Source of the DNA: Catellatospora sp. KI3 | Lineage (GTDB): Bacteria > Actinomycetota > Actinomycetes > Mycobacteriales > Micromonosporaceae | Direction: 5' to 3' | Assembly (NCBI RefSeq): GCF_029948125.1 | Contig: NZ_JASAMB010000014.1 | Location: forward strand, 142,528-206,527 | Length of the DNA stretch: 64,000 nucleotides | Program-made: the position numbers and the translations under genes | Notes under the pieces: generated by a model | What the model saw: the letters and a program-made list of their open reading frames with translations, nothing else | The model's database searches: none | Told to the model about the DNA's origin: nothing | Shown: positions 50,755 through 59,861 of the stretch, piece by piece | Layout: each line of letters starts with the position of its first letter | Position numbering within the stretch: the stretch's first letter is position 1

Positions 50755-51450
50755 ATGCGGTACACGCAGGAGCCGGGGCCGCTGGCCCGGGCGTCGGCGC
50801 TGCTGCTGGCGAGCCTGGCCGAGGTCGACGTGGCCGTACAGGTCGAGCACCCCGGCGCTGTGCAAGGGGTGCAGGCCGGGGCGTACGGCGGCCCGTGGCT
50901 CGCGGTATGGCCGTACGCGGTGCTGCCGGAGTCGCTGCCGGCCCGCGCCGGTGACCCGCTGCGGTTACGGGTGCGGTTCCTGCTGCACGCCGACGGTCCC
51001 GGCACGACCCCGGTCGAGGTGCTCGACCGGGTGCTCACGGCCGGAGTGCCGTACCTGTTGGCCGAGGCGGTGCCGGACAGCCTGTGGCCGGCGCTCGGGG
51101 CACGGCTGCGCATGGCGCTGCTGTGCGAGGTGCCGGTGCAGCAGGCCACGGCGGCGCCGTACGTGCCGCGCGTGACCCAGCCGCCCCGGCTGGAGACGAC
51201 GTCGCTGCGGTCGCTGTCGGGCCGGGTCGTCACCGTCGACGGAGTGCCACTGGCCCGGATGCGGGTGGCGGTCGCCGATCAGACGGCTGCGGCCTACACC
51301 GACAACAGCGGTCACTTCACGCTGCCCGCGGTCGCCGCCGACCGCCCGCTGCGCCTGCTGGTCACCGGCCGCGGGTTGCAGCTGTCCGCCGAGGTCGCGG
51401 CCGTCTCGGCCGACCCGGTCGTCATCACCTGCGAGATCCTGGAGGTCTAG
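50755..51450 (+). CDS. CIS cap-like protein (weak DUF4255/Pvc16 resemblance) with C-terminal regulatory-like domain
   Basis: A 231-residue protein from ATG 50755, RBS GGAGG. The first about 140 residues (ASALLLASLAEVDVAVQVEH, LRVRFLLHADGPGTTPVEVLDRVL) have the helix-strand rhythm of DUF4255 sheath-terminator proteins, but the match is weak. Residues about 155-231 are a carboxypeptidase-regulatory-like sandwich (LSGRVVTVDGVPLARMRVAV, TDNSGHFTLPAVAADRPLRL). As the first gene of the operon before the sheath, the Pvc16-type role is mostly positional inference. Confidence 0.6.
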   Translation: MRYTQEPGPLARASALLLASLAEVDVAVQVEHPGAVQGVQAGAYGGPWLAVWPYAVLPESLPARAGDPLRLRVRFLLHADGPGTTPVEVLDRVLTAGVPYLLAEAVPDSLWPALGARLRMALLCEVPVQQATAAPYVPRVTQPPRLETTSLRSLSGRVVTVDGVPLARMRVAVADQTAAAYTDNSGHFTLPAVAADRPLRLLVTGRGLQLSAEVAAVSADPVVITCEILEV

Positions 51451-51452
51451 CA

Positions 51453-52670
51453 ATGCCCGTGTACTCCTCTCCCGGCATCTACGTCGAGGAGGTGTCCGGC
51501 GGCAGCAGGCCGATCGAATCGGTCGGCACCAGCACCGCCGGGTTCGTCGGCACCGCACCCGACCCCACCGCCCGCCGCGACGAGGCGGTCGCGGTGAACA
51601 GCTGGTCGGAGTTCGTGCGCGTCTTCGTCGGCGAGAGCACCACCAGCACCCCGCTGTCGCGGGCCGTGTACGGCTTCTTCGACAACGGCGGCGGCCGCTG
51701 CTACGTCGTCAACATCGCCTCCGGGCACCCGCTGGCCGGCAAGGGCCGCCAGCGGTCCGGGCTGCGACTGCTGGAGGCGATCGACGAGATCGCCATCGTG
51801 GCGGCGCCCGGCTACACCGACGCGGCCTCGTACGAGGACCTGCTGGCCCACTGCGAGCTGATGGGCGACCGGATGGCCATCCTCGACGGGCCGGAGCAGA
51901 CCGGCGACGTCGAGCGGCTCACCCGGGTCGGCGGGGTCACCCTGCCCAAGCCGCCCCGCAAGACCGGCGGCACCGAGGGCGAGACCCAGGCCGCGCCCGC
52001 CGAGGAGAACAGCGGGCTGCGGCCGCGCCAGTCCGACTACGGCACCTTCTACGTGCCGTGGCTGGTCGTGCGCGACCCGCTGACCGGCGAGATGACCAGC
52101 ACCCCGCCCAGCGGCCACGTGGCCGGGGTGTGGGCGCGCACCGACGTCACCCGGGGCGTGCACAAGGCGCCGGCCAACGAGCCGGTGCGCGGCGCGGTCG
52201 ACCTGTCGTACCGGGTGACCAAGGCCGAGCAGGACGTGCTGAACCCGGCCGGGGTCAACTGCATCCGGCACTTCCCCGCCGAGGGCATCCGCATCTGGGG
52301 CGCCCGCACCCTGGCCGCCTCGGCCAGCGAGTGGCGCTACCTCAACGTCCGGCGGCTGTTCAACATGCTCAAGGAGTCGATCGGTGACGGCACGCGCTGG
52401 ATCGTGTTCGAGCCCAACGACAACCTGCTGTGGAAGTCGATCCGCCGCGACATCGGCGCGTTCCTGACGCGGGTGTGGCGGGACGGGGCGCTGCAGGGGC
52501 GCACGCCGCAGGAGGCGTTCTTCGTCAAGTGCGACGAGGAGACCAACCCCGCCGAGGTCCGCGACGCGGGCCAGGTCGTGACCCTGATCGGCATCGCGCC
52601 GGTCAAGCCGGCCGAGTTCGTCATCTTCAAGATCAGCCAGTCCGCCGGTACCGGCGAGCAGGGAGCCTGA
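51453..52670 (+). CDS. contractile sheath protein
   Basis: A 405-residue protein: MPVYSSPGIYVEEVSGGSRPIE at the N-terminus and a C-terminal domain with INVRRLFNM-like LNVRRLFNMLKESIG, WIVFEPNDNLLWKSIRRDIG, FLTRVWRDGALQG and EAFFVKCDEETN. These are textbook phage/CIS tail sheath motifs. Sheath subunits form the outer cylinder that shortens on firing. Only one sheath gene is present here, whereas Afp and PVC have two or three. It is 1 nt from the tube gene. Confidence 0.97.
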   Translation: MPVYSSPGIYVEEVSGGSRPIESVGTSTAGFVGTAPDPTARRDEAVAVNSWSEFVRVFVGESTTSTPLSRAVYGFFDNGGGRCYVVNIASGHPLAGKGRQRSGLRLLEAIDEIAIVAAPGYTDAASYEDLLAHCELMGDRMAILDGPEQTGDVERLTRVGGVTLPKPPRKTGGTEGETQAAPAEENSGLRPRQSDYGTFYVPWLVVRDPLTGEMTSTPPSGHVAGVWARTDVTRGVHKAPANEPVRGAVDLSYRVTKAEQDVLNPAGVNCIRHFPAEGIRIWGARTLAASASEWRYLNVRRLFNMLKESIGDGTRWIVFEPNDNLLWKSIRRDIGAFLTRVWRDGALQGRTPQEAFFVKCDEETNPAEVRDAGQVVTLIGIAPVKPAEFVIFKISQSAGTGEQGA

Positions 52671-52671
52671 C

Positions 52672-53166
52672 ATGCCCGAGGTAACCGCCACCGCGCGTCC
52701 CGCCGCCCAGCCGGGCAACCTGGTGGACCCGTATCGCGCGTACAACTTCAAGCTGCTCATCAACAACGTGACCGAGGGGCACTTCACCGAGGTCGGCGGG
52801 CTCGGCATCAAGGTCGAGACCATCGCCTACCGGGAGGCGGGCAACAACTCGGTCGTGCGGGCCATCCCGGGCCGGGTGACGTACCAGCCGGTGACGCTGC
52901 GCTTCGGCCTGACCTCCTCGGCGGAGCTGTGGGAGTGGCTGATGACCGCGGTCGAGGGCCGGGTCAGCCGCCGCAACGTCTCCATCGTCATGCTCGACAG
53001 CTCGGGTTCGGCCGAGGCGCTGCGCTGGAACCTCGTCAACGCCTGGCCGCAGGAGTGGTACGGCTCGCCGCTGGACGCGATGAGCCGCGAGCTGGCGGTG
53101 GAGACGCTGGTGCTGGCGCACGACGGCCTCCAGCGGGAGACCAGCGGTGTCGGCGCGGCTGCGTGA
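52672..53166 (+). CDS. inner tube protein (gp19-like)
   Basis: A 164-residue protein of the T4 gp19/Hcp-like tube family. DPYRAYNFKLLIN, HFTEVGGLGIKVETIAYREAGNN, NVSIVMLDSSG and WNLVNAWPQEWYG are the conserved parts. Tube rings stack inside the sheath and carry the spike. The single tube gene follows the sheath, and its last 20 nt overlap the next gene. Confidence 0.96.
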   Translation: MPEVTATARPAAQPGNLVDPYRAYNFKLLINNVTEGHFTEVGGLGIKVETIAYREAGNNSVVRAIPGRVTYQPVTLRFGLTSSAELWEWLMTAVEGRVSRRNVSIVMLDSSGSAEALRWNLVNAWPQEWYGSPLDAMSRELAVETLVLAHDGLQRETSGVGAAA

Positions 53167-54496
53167 GCTGGTCGGCTGGTTGCGGCGCCTCTTCGAGAGA
53201 AGGGGCGCCGCCGCCCGGCAGGCCCTGGCGGTGACCCCGGACGGCACCGTCCTGGTCTACGCCGACCAGCCTGATCCCGCTGACGACGACCTCGTCGCCG
53301 ACGACTTCCTCGCCCGCGACGCCGAGCCGGCGGACCGGACGGGGCACGCCGGGGCCGAGTCGCGACTGGGCGGACGGGCGTCCATCGAACCACCCGCACG
53401 TCCCGGAACCGGTTCCGGACCAGTCCGGCCCGGTGCCGACGCGAACCGCGCCGGTCCCGCTGTTGCCGGAACCGGTTCCGGCAGCGCCGCCCGGACGGCC
53501 GCGGACTGGGCCCAGAGCCCGGCGCCGAAGTTCCGGCCCGCCGAGAGTGCCGCAGGGTCCCCACACGCCGACCTGGACTCGCACGACGGCCGACCGGCGA
53601 CGGCACCGACACGACGGACCGCACCGGATCAGCAGGCACCCACCGGGGCCAGCCTGCGACCGGCGGTGCCGCCGACGGCCCTCGACGCCGCCGCGACCAC
53701 GGTGAAGTACACGGTGACGCGCTGGATCGACCGCCACACCACGCACGGACCCGCCCCCGACCCCACCGCGCCCGCCAATACGCGGACGTGGCCGCCCACC
53801 GACCCGGCGTCCCCCCACGCCACCCCGGCATTGCCGCCCGCCACCCCGGCGTGGCTGCAGTCTCAGGGAAGGAGCATGAATCCGGTCCAAGATTCCGACA
53901 CTTTCCCTGAAACTGCGGCCGATCTTGGCCGTGACGGTGGTCGCGTCCGGTCCTGGCTGGACCGGGACGAGCCGGACCGGCCGCGGTCGAATTCTGTCGG
54001 CTGGACCGATCGTCCCGAATCCGCCACCGGGCGACCCCGTCCGGATGGGCGGCCGAGTGCGAATGTGCGGCCGGACCGGCACGGCCGGGAGCTGCGCGAA
54101 GGTCACCGGCACGTCGATCGTGACCCCCTGGCGGGAGATGCGCCACACCTAGCAGCCCCGCCCGCCGGAACCGGTTACGAGCAGGGCGTTCGCGCTGGCG
54201 CAACGCCTGGCCGTGTACGCCCCGGTCGGGACGCCCAGCCGCCGACTCCGGCATACCCCGTGGTCCGTTCATCCCGGACCCGCCCGGCCGGCACCCGCGA
54301 CGTCGAGTCCGAAGAGGTCGCGGCCACGGCGCAGGCACCCTGGCCGGCGCTGGACGGTGGCGTCGCGGACGCCGATCCGTGGCCGCGGCTGCTCGACGAC
54401 GCGGCGCTGTGGACGGTTCCCGAACCGTCCGCCCCCCACCCCGACCGGATCCACCGACTGCGACGTGAACAGGAGGGGCAGCAGTGGAACGCATAG
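53147..54496 (+). CDS. long disordered Pro/Arg-rich CIS-locus protein
   Basis: A 449-residue protein with a small N-terminal helical segment (LRELVGWLRRLFERRGAAAR) and VLVYADQP, then about 370 residues rich in Pro, Ala, Thr, Asp and Arg with no predicted fold. The last 40 residues (DPWPRLLDDAALWTVPEP, HPDRIHRLRREQEG) look ordered again. It overlaps the tube gene upstream and the LysM protein downstream, so its frame is real. A palindromic repeat at 53857-53916 lies in its coding region. It may be an adaptor or effector-holding tail; no family is recognised. Confidence 0.75.
   Translation: MSARLRELVGWLRRLFERRGAAARQALAVTPDGTVLVYADQPDPADDDLVADDFLARDAEPADRTGHAGAESRLGGRASIEPPARPGTGSGPVRPGADANRAGPAVAGTGSGSAARTAADWAQSPAPKFRPAESAAGSPHADLDSHDGRPATAPTRRTAPDQQAPTGASLRPAVPPTALDAAATTVKYTVTRWIDRHTTHGPAPDPTAPANTRTWPPTDPASPHATPALPPATPAWLQSQGRSMNPVQDSDTFPETAADLGRDGGRVRSWLDRDEPDRPRSNSVGWTDRPESATGRPRPDGRPSANVRPDRHGRELREGHRHVDRDPLAGDAPHLAAPPAGTGYEQGVRAGATPGRVRPGRDAQPPTPAYPVVRSSRTRPAGTRDVESEEVAATAQAPWPALDGGVADADPWPRLLDDAALWTVPEPSAPHPDRIHRLRREQEGQQWNA
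53857..53916. repeat. REP-like palindrome inside a coding region
   Basis: Arms GCAGTCTCAGGGAA (53857-53870) and TTCCCTGAAACTGC (53903-53916) pair with one mismatch around a 32-nt loop containing GAAT and CAAGATTCC. The loop words and arm sequence match the element at 26281-26338. The host frame stays open through it. Confidence 0.65.
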
Positions 54497-55122
54497 CCTT
54501 CCTCGTCGACGCCACCGGCGAGCGCATCGACTGCCTGGTCAACCCCGAGACCCTGGTGGTACGCAGGCTCGCCGGGGTGCGCCCGGCGGCGCTGCCCGGT
54601 GCCGTGGTCGGCACCGGAGTCGACGACGCGCTGCTGTACACCGGCGGCGGCCGTACCGAACTGGTGCTCGACCTGCTCTTCGACGTCGACCTGGTGGAGC
54701 CCGCGCACCGGCCCGACGACGTACGCGAGCTGACCGGGCGGCTGTGGCACCTGGCCGAGAACGGCGGCGGCCGCCTGCCGCTGGTGCGCCTGGTCTGGGG
54801 CAAGAGCTGGAACCTGCCCGGCGTGGTGGTGAACGTGGCCGAGCGCCTCGACGCCATCGACGCCTCCGGCACGCCCCGGCGCTCCTGGCTGCGGCTGAAG
54901 CTGGTGCGTACCGAGGGTGAGGCGGCCGCGCCGCCCGCACGCACGTCGGCGGCCGCGGTCCAGGTGACCGGCAACGGCGCCGACGGCGCGGGCGTCCGCT
55001 TCGACCTGCTGGCCGCGACCGCGCTGGGCGACCCGACCCGCTGGCGGGAGCTGGCCGAACACAACGGCGTCACCAATCCGCTGGCCGTGGCCCCGGGTTC
55101 CGTACTGGGAGTGCCGTCATGA
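54484..55122 (+). CDS. CIS tube-like/LysM baseplate protein (Pvc7-like)
   Basis: A 212-residue protein from GTG 54484. The N-terminal part (FLVDATGERIDCLVNPETLVVRR, LVLDLLFDVDLVE, RLVWGKSWNLPGVVVNVAERL) matches the CIS_tube domain, and the C-terminus is a short LysM-like fold (FDLLAATALGDPTRWRELAEHNGV, LAVAPGSVLGVP). In Afp/PVC this protein joins tube and spike. The stop overlaps the spike gene start (ATGA). Confidence 0.9.
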   Translation: MERIAFLVDATGERIDCLVNPETLVVRRLAGVRPAALPGAVVGTGVDDALLYTGGGRTELVLDLLFDVDLVEPAHRPDDVRELTGRLWHLAENGGGRLPLVRLVWGKSWNLPGVVVNVAERLDAIDASGTPRRSWLRLKLVRTEGEAAAPPARTSAAAVQVTGNGADGAGVRFDLLAATALGDPTRWRELAEHNGVTNPLAVAPGSVLGVPS

Positions 55123-56600
55123 TCATTCCTCGGTTGTCGGTACGCCTCGACGGCGTGCCCGTGCCCGGCCGGGTCCTGTCGGCCCGGGTCGCGTACCGGA
55201 TCTCGCTGCCCGCCCAGGCCGAGCTGACCGTGCAGGACGCCGGCGGCTGGCCGTTCGGCGCCCGGCTGCGGCTGGAGCTGGACGGCGCGGAGCTGTTCGA
55301 CGGCGAGGTCGGCTCGGTGGAGCTGGTCCGGGGTCCCGGCTCGGAGACCGGCTGGACCGTGGTCGCCCACGACGTGCTGCACCGGCTGCGTTCGCGGCAG
55401 CGCCCCCGGGTGTTCACCGACGTCACCCTGGCCGACCTGGCCCGCGAGGCGACCACCGGGCTCGGGCTGGCCGTGCGCTGCCCCGACCCTGGGCCCGCGC
55501 TGGAGCGGGTGGTGCAGCACCGGGCCACCGACTGGGACCTGCTGTCGCGCACCGCCGCCCGGCTGGGCCGCTACGTGTACCTGGACGGGCGGACGCTGGT
55601 GGTGGACACGCTGCGGCCGCACGGTTCGGCAGTGGAGCTGAAGTTCGGCGACACGCTGTGGCAGTGCCGCGCCGCCGGGCACGCCGACCGGGCCCTGTCG
55701 GCGGTGACCACGTACGGCTGGCACCCGGGCCGGGGCGAGTTCACCACCGAGCGCGCGGCCGGGCCCGGCTACCGCCCCGGCGCGACGGCGCCACCGGCCG
55801 GGCTGGCCGCCGGAGCCGAGCGCACCCTCATCGACCAGCCGGTCGGGCACCAGGCCGAGGCGGCGCAGGCGGCCGTCGACCGGGGCGCCGCGCGGATGCT
55901 GGCGGTCAGCGGCACCTGCCAGGGCGACGTGTCGATCCGGCCGGGCCGGGCCGTGGGCATCAGCGGCGTGGACCCTGCCGTCGACGGGGTGTATCCGGTG
56001 TGCACGGCCGTGCACACGATCGACGCCGCCGGCTACCGCACCGAGTTCGGCACCGAGGCACCGGAAGGGCTGCCGGCCGGTACCGCCGCCGCGATCGCGC
56101 TGGGCCGGGTGACCGAGGTCGGCGATTCGCGCGGCCGGGTCCGGGTGGTCCTGCCCGGACACGGCGACCTGGATCTGGGCTGGCTGCCGGTGCTGTGCCC
56201 GGGTGCCGGGCCCGGCAAGGGCGTCGTCGCGCTGCCCGACCCCGGCGACCTGGTGGTGCTGGCGCTGCCGCGCGAGGACCCGGCCGACGCGATCGTGCTC
56301 GGCGCGGTGTTCGGCTCGCAGACCCCGCCCGACACCGGCGTGAAGGGCGGTGCGGTGAAGCGGTGGACGCTGCACAGCGCCGGCGGCCAGCAGGTCGTCG
56401 TCGACGACGCCGAGAAGTCGATCACGCTGACCAACGCCGACGGCAGCCGCCTGGAGCTGTCCCCCAGCACGGTACGGCTGCTGGCCCGCACCGACCTGGT
56501 CATCGAGGCGCCGGGCCACAAGCTGTCCATCCGCGCCGCCAGCGTCGACTTCGAACGGGCCCTGATCCCGGGCCTGCCCACGGGGGTGAACCCGCTGTGA
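55119..56600 (+). CDS. VgrG-like spike protein (Pvc8-like)
   Basis: A 493-residue protein. The gp27-like part has LFDGEVGSVELVRG, VVAHDVLHRLRSRQRPRVFTDVTLADL and ATDWDLLSRTAARLGRYVYLD; the gp5-like OB domain has LGRVTEVGDSRGRVRVVLPG, WLPVLCPGAGPGKGVVALP and EDPADAIVLGAVFG, then a beta-helix end with TLTNADGSRLELS. It forms the trimeric spike that carries the PAAR tip, whose gene starts in the overlapping stop codon. Confidence 0.95.
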   Translation: MIIPRLSVRLDGVPVPGRVLSARVAYRISLPAQAELTVQDAGGWPFGARLRLELDGAELFDGEVGSVELVRGPGSETGWTVVAHDVLHRLRSRQRPRVFTDVTLADLAREATTGLGLAVRCPDPGPALERVVQHRATDWDLLSRTAARLGRYVYLDGRTLVVDTLRPHGSAVELKFGDTLWQCRAAGHADRALSAVTTYGWHPGRGEFTTERAAGPGYRPGATAPPAGLAAGAERTLIDQPVGHQAEAAQAAVDRGAARMLAVSGTCQGDVSIRPGRAVGISGVDPAVDGVYPVCTAVHTIDAAGYRTEFGTEAPEGLPAGTAAAIALGRVTEVGDSRGRVRVVLPGHGDLDLGWLPVLCPGAGPGKGVVALPDPGDLVVLALPREDPADAIVLGAVFGSQTPPDTGVKGGAVKRWTLHSAGGQQVVVDDAEKSITLTNADGSRLELSPSTVRLLARTDLVIEAPGHKLSIRAASVDFERALIPGLPTGVNPL

Positions 56601-56935
56601 AGGCGATCGTGTCGACCGCCGACGTGCGCTGCGACCACGACGGCAAGGTGCAGAACAACCCGTCGCAGCACTGGGTGGAGATCGGTGGCCACCCGGTGCT
56701 CGTCGACGACGACCCGGAGGGGCGCGCGATCGTCCGCTGCCCGAACATCGGCGCCACGATGAAGCCCTGCGTGAAGACGCTGCGCGTGTTCACCGGCTAC
56801 AGCGACTGGATCCGCGTCGACGGGCACGCGGTCGTGCTGGACAACCTCGACGGGCTCACCGACGGCACCGTGCCCGGCACGGTCCACTACCAGGTCCGGA
56901 TCCCCGGCCAGTCCTTCGTGGAGGTCTCCGCGTGA
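56597..56935 (+). CDS. PAAR-like spike tip protein
   Basis: A 112-residue protein from GTG 56597 (GTGA overlap). DVRCDHDGKVQ, HPVLVDDDPEG, CPNIGATMKPCVKTL and VHYQVRIPGQSFVEV give a small beta protein with three Cys, like the DUF4280/PAAR-like tip of other CIS. Position between VgrG and gp25 supports a tip function. It lacks any toxin extension. Confidence 0.8.
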   Translation: MKAIVSTADVRCDHDGKVQNNPSQHWVEIGGHPVLVDDDPEGRAIVRCPNIGATMKPCVKTLRVFTGYSDWIRVDGHAVVLDNLDGLTDGTVPGTVHYQVRIPGQSFVEVSA

Positions 56936-57327
56936 ACGCGACATCGCTGCGCTTCTCCGAGCCCGACGGGCTCGTCACCTCGGCCGCGGGCCGGGTCGCG
57001 CTGGTACACGGCGACGACGCCATCCGCCAGGCGATCATGCTGCTGCTCGGTACGACGCCCGGCGAGCGCCTGATGCGCCCCGACTACGGCTCGCACCTGC
57101 ACCGGCTGCTGTTCGCGCCGAACGACCAGACCACCGCGGGTCTGGCCATCCACTACGTCCGCCACGCGATCGAACGCTGGGAGCCGCGGGTCGAGATCGA
57201 GGAGGTCGACGCCGACCCCGATCCCGACCTCCCGACCCGGCTCAACGTGCACCTGCGCTACCGGGTCCGCCAGACGCTGGCCACCGGTGTCCTCGACTAC
57301 CCCCTCGACCTCGGAGAGCAGCCATGA
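56932..57327 (+). CDS. gp25-like baseplate protein (Pvc9-like)
   Basis: A 131-residue protein with the GPW/gp25 pattern: AIRQAIMLLLGTTPGERLMRPDYGS, LHRLLFAPND and AIERWEPRVEIEEV. Gp25 forms the base on which the sheath is built. GTG 56932 and the stop both overlap neighbouring genes by 4 nt. Confidence 0.96.
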   Translation: MNATSLRFSEPDGLVTSAAGRVALVHGDDAIRQAIMLLLGTTPGERLMRPDYGSHLHRLLFAPNDQTTAGLAIHYVRHAIERWEPRVEIEEVDADPDPDLPTRLNVHLRYRVRQTLATGVLDYPLDLGEQP

Positions 57328-59861
57328 TCCCCGTGCCGAACCTGGACGACCGCACGTTCGCCGACCTCGTCGCCGAGGCCCGCGAGCGGGTGCGCCGGTC
57401 GTCACCGGACTGGACCGACCTGTCGGTGCACGATCCGGGCGCCGCGCTGCTGGAGGCGTTCGCGTACCTGACCGAGGTGATGCTGTACCGGCTGAACCGG
57501 CTGCCGGAGAAGGCGTACCTGGAGTTCCTGAACCTGCTCAGGGTCGTCCGGCGGCCGCCCGCGGCGGCGTGGGTGGAGCTGACGTTCAGCCGGACCGGCG
57601 CCGACACGGCCGAGCGGATCGTGATCCCGGCCGGGACGCGGGTGGTGGCCGCGCGCGGCGCCGACCCGCAGCCGGTCGTGTTCACCACGACCGTCCCGGC
57701 CGCGATCGCGGAGGGCGCGGCGGAGGCGCGGGTACGCGCCTACCACTGCGAACTGGTCGACGGGGAGCTGCTGGGGCTGGGCAGCGGGCTGCCCGGCCAG
57801 GTGCTGCGCTGCGACCGCGCCCCGCTGGCCACCACCGGTGAGCCGCTGGAGGTGATGCTGGGCGTGCAGGCGGCCGGGCCGGTCGACGGCACGGCACGGG
57901 AGTTCCAGGGCAAGGTCTTCGAGATCTGGCAGCGGGTGGAGAGCTTCGCCGGGCTGGGGCCGACCGACCGGGCGTACCTGCTGGACCCGGCGGCGGGCGT
58001 GGTCACGTTCGCCCCGGAGCTGGACGGGGCGGCCGTGCCCGGGGCGGTGCCGGGCGCCCACCGCGAGATCCGGATCTGGTACCGCACCGGCGGCGGCTCG
58101 CACGGCAACGTCGGGGCGAACACCCTGACCACGCTGCGCGATCCGATCGCGGGGGTACGGGTCGGCAACGCCGAACCGGCGCGGGGCGGGCGCGACCTCG
58201 AAGCGGTCGACGCGGTGGCCCGGCGCGGGCCGTACGAGCTGTTCAGCCTGCACCGGGCCGTCACCGCGCGCGACTTCGAGCTGCTGGCCACGACCGACTC
58301 CCCCGCCGTGGCGCGGGCGCGGGCCTTCACCCGGGCGGCGATGTGGTCGTTCGCGCGGCCGGGCGAGGTCGAGGTGACGCTGGTGCCGTTCGTGCCCGAG
58401 GCGGCCCGGCCGGGCTGGCGGCTGCCGGTGTCGGTGCTGCTGGAGCGGCAGCTGGACGAGGTCCGGCTGCGGACGCAGACCGACCTGGATCGGCGCCGGG
58501 CGCTGGGCACGTCGGTGACCACGACCTGGGCCCGGTACAAGACGGTGGCGGTGCGCGGCCGGGTGGTGGTGGGCCGCCAGGAGGACCTGGACGCCGTCCG
58601 CCGCCGCATCCACGACCGCCTCTACCAGGCGATCAGCCCCCTGCCCGCCCCGGCGACGGTGGAGGGCTGGACGTTCGGCGAGCCGCTGCGCGCCTCGAAC
58701 GTGTACCGGATCCTGGAGCAGGCCGAACCCGGCGTCCGCTACGTCGACGACGTGCGGTTCGTGCTGGACCACGCCCCGTCGGGCGTGACCGGCTCCATCG
58801 CCGCCGACAACTACCAGGCCGCCACCTGGTACACCGGCGGCGGCAGCCAGGTGTTCCGGTCCACCAACGACGGCCAGGGCTGGGAGCTGGTCAGCGACCT
58901 GCCCGGCGAGACGGTCCGGCAGGTGCTGCCCGCGCCCGGGGCGGACCGTCCCGGGGTCACGGCGCGGCCGGGGACCGTCGCGGTGGTCACCAACACCGAC
59001 GAGGGCGGCTCCTCGGTGTACGTCTCGGCCGACCTGGGCGAGACGTGGCGCAAGCTGACCGAGATCGACGCGGTGGTGCTGGAGGCGGCCTGGATCGACC
59101 GGGACGAGGCGGTGTCGCTGCTGCTGGCCTCCGACGCGGGACTGTTCGAGATGTCGCTGGTGGACGGCGCGGTGCCGCTGCAGATCGTGGTGGACCAGAA
59201 GGACCAGGACCGCGGCTTCAACTCGGTGCGGGCGTTCGTGTCCGAGCGCGGGGTGTGGGGCGTGGCGCTGGCCGCCGAGACCAGCTACGGGGTGTACCTG
59301 TCCACGGCGGGCGGCAAGCCGGGCACGTTCCAGCACGTGGGGCTGGCCGGCACCGACACCCGGGCGCTGGCGGTGCAGCTGGACGGGCCGGACACGGTGC
59401 TGTGGGTGGGCACCGGCATGGCCGACCCGCGCAAGCCGGGCAAGGGCTGCTACCGGGCGCGGCTGTTCGAGGCCGACGTGCGCTGGCAGGAGATGTCGAA
59501 CGGCTGGACCGGCGGCACCTGCTGGGGCCTGGACTTCACCGACGGGGTCGCGTACGCGGCCAGCCAGAGCGGTGGCGTGCTGCAGCTGGACACCACGGCC
59601 GCCGCGCCGCAGTGGGAGTCGCCCTCGGTCAACTGCGGCCTGCCGCTGCGCGACCGGACCCGGTTCGAGCCGGTGCGCACGGTCGCCGCCGGTGGCGAAG
59701 TCTTCGTGGGCGGCAACCGGGGCGTGCAGGTGCGCGCCGGGGCGGGCCTGTGGCGCTCGGCGGCCAGCACGGAGCTGCGGCAGGTCGTCACGATCCCGCC
59801 GACGTGGCTGCTGGTCTCGGGGGACCACGACATCGAGGTGGTGACCGACGATGCGGCGTGA
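57324..59861 (+). CDS. baseplate J-like protein with C-terminal BNR/propeller-like region
   Basis: An 845-residue protein. Residues about 1-500 match putative CIS/phage baseplate assembly proteins (PNLDDRTFADLVAEARERV, WTDLSVHDPGAALLEAFAYL, YRLNRLPEKAYLEFLNLL, RAVTARDFELLATTDSPAVA). Residues about 505-845 are different: repeated strands such as VFRSTNDGQGWE, VYVSADLGETWRKL, VLWVGTGMADP and VFVGGNRGVQV resemble BNR/sialidase-type propeller repeats. It thus combines a wedge protein with an apparent beta-propeller, perhaps a surface- or membrane-contact module. Confidence 0.9.
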   Translation: MIPVPNLDDRTFADLVAEARERVRRSSPDWTDLSVHDPGAALLEAFAYLTEVMLYRLNRLPEKAYLEFLNLLRVVRRPPAAAWVELTFSRTGADTAERIVIPAGTRVVAARGADPQPVVFTTTVPAAIAEGAAEARVRAYHCELVDGELLGLGSGLPGQVLRCDRAPLATTGEPLEVMLGVQAAGPVDGTAREFQGKVFEIWQRVESFAGLGPTDRAYLLDPAAGVVTFAPELDGAAVPGAVPGAHREIRIWYRTGGGSHGNVGANTLTTLRDPIAGVRVGNAEPARGGRDLEAVDAVARRGPYELFSLHRAVTARDFELLATTDSPAVARARAFTRAAMWSFARPGEVEVTLVPFVPEAARPGWRLPVSVLLERQLDEVRLRTQTDLDRRRALGTSVTTTWARYKTVAVRGRVVVGRQEDLDAVRRRIHDRLYQAISPLPAPATVEGWTFGEPLRASNVYRILEQAEPGVRYVDDVRFVLDHAPSGVTGSIAADNYQAATWYTGGGSQVFRSTNDGQGWELVSDLPGETVRQVLPAPGADRPGVTARPGTVAVVTNTDEGGSSVYVSADLGETWRKLTEIDAVVLEAAWIDRDEAVSLLLASDAGLFEMSLVDGAVPLQIVVDQKDQDRGFNSVRAFVSERGVWGVALAAETSYGVYLSTAGGKPGTFQHVGLAGTDTRALAVQLDGPDTVLWVGTGMADPRKPGKGCYRARLFEADVRWQEMSNGWTGGTCWGLDFTDGVAYAASQSGGVLQLDTTAAAPQWESPSVNCGLPLRDRTRFEPVRTVAAGGEVFVGGNRGVQVRAGAGLWRSAASTELRQVVTIPPTWLLVSGDHDIEVVTDDAA

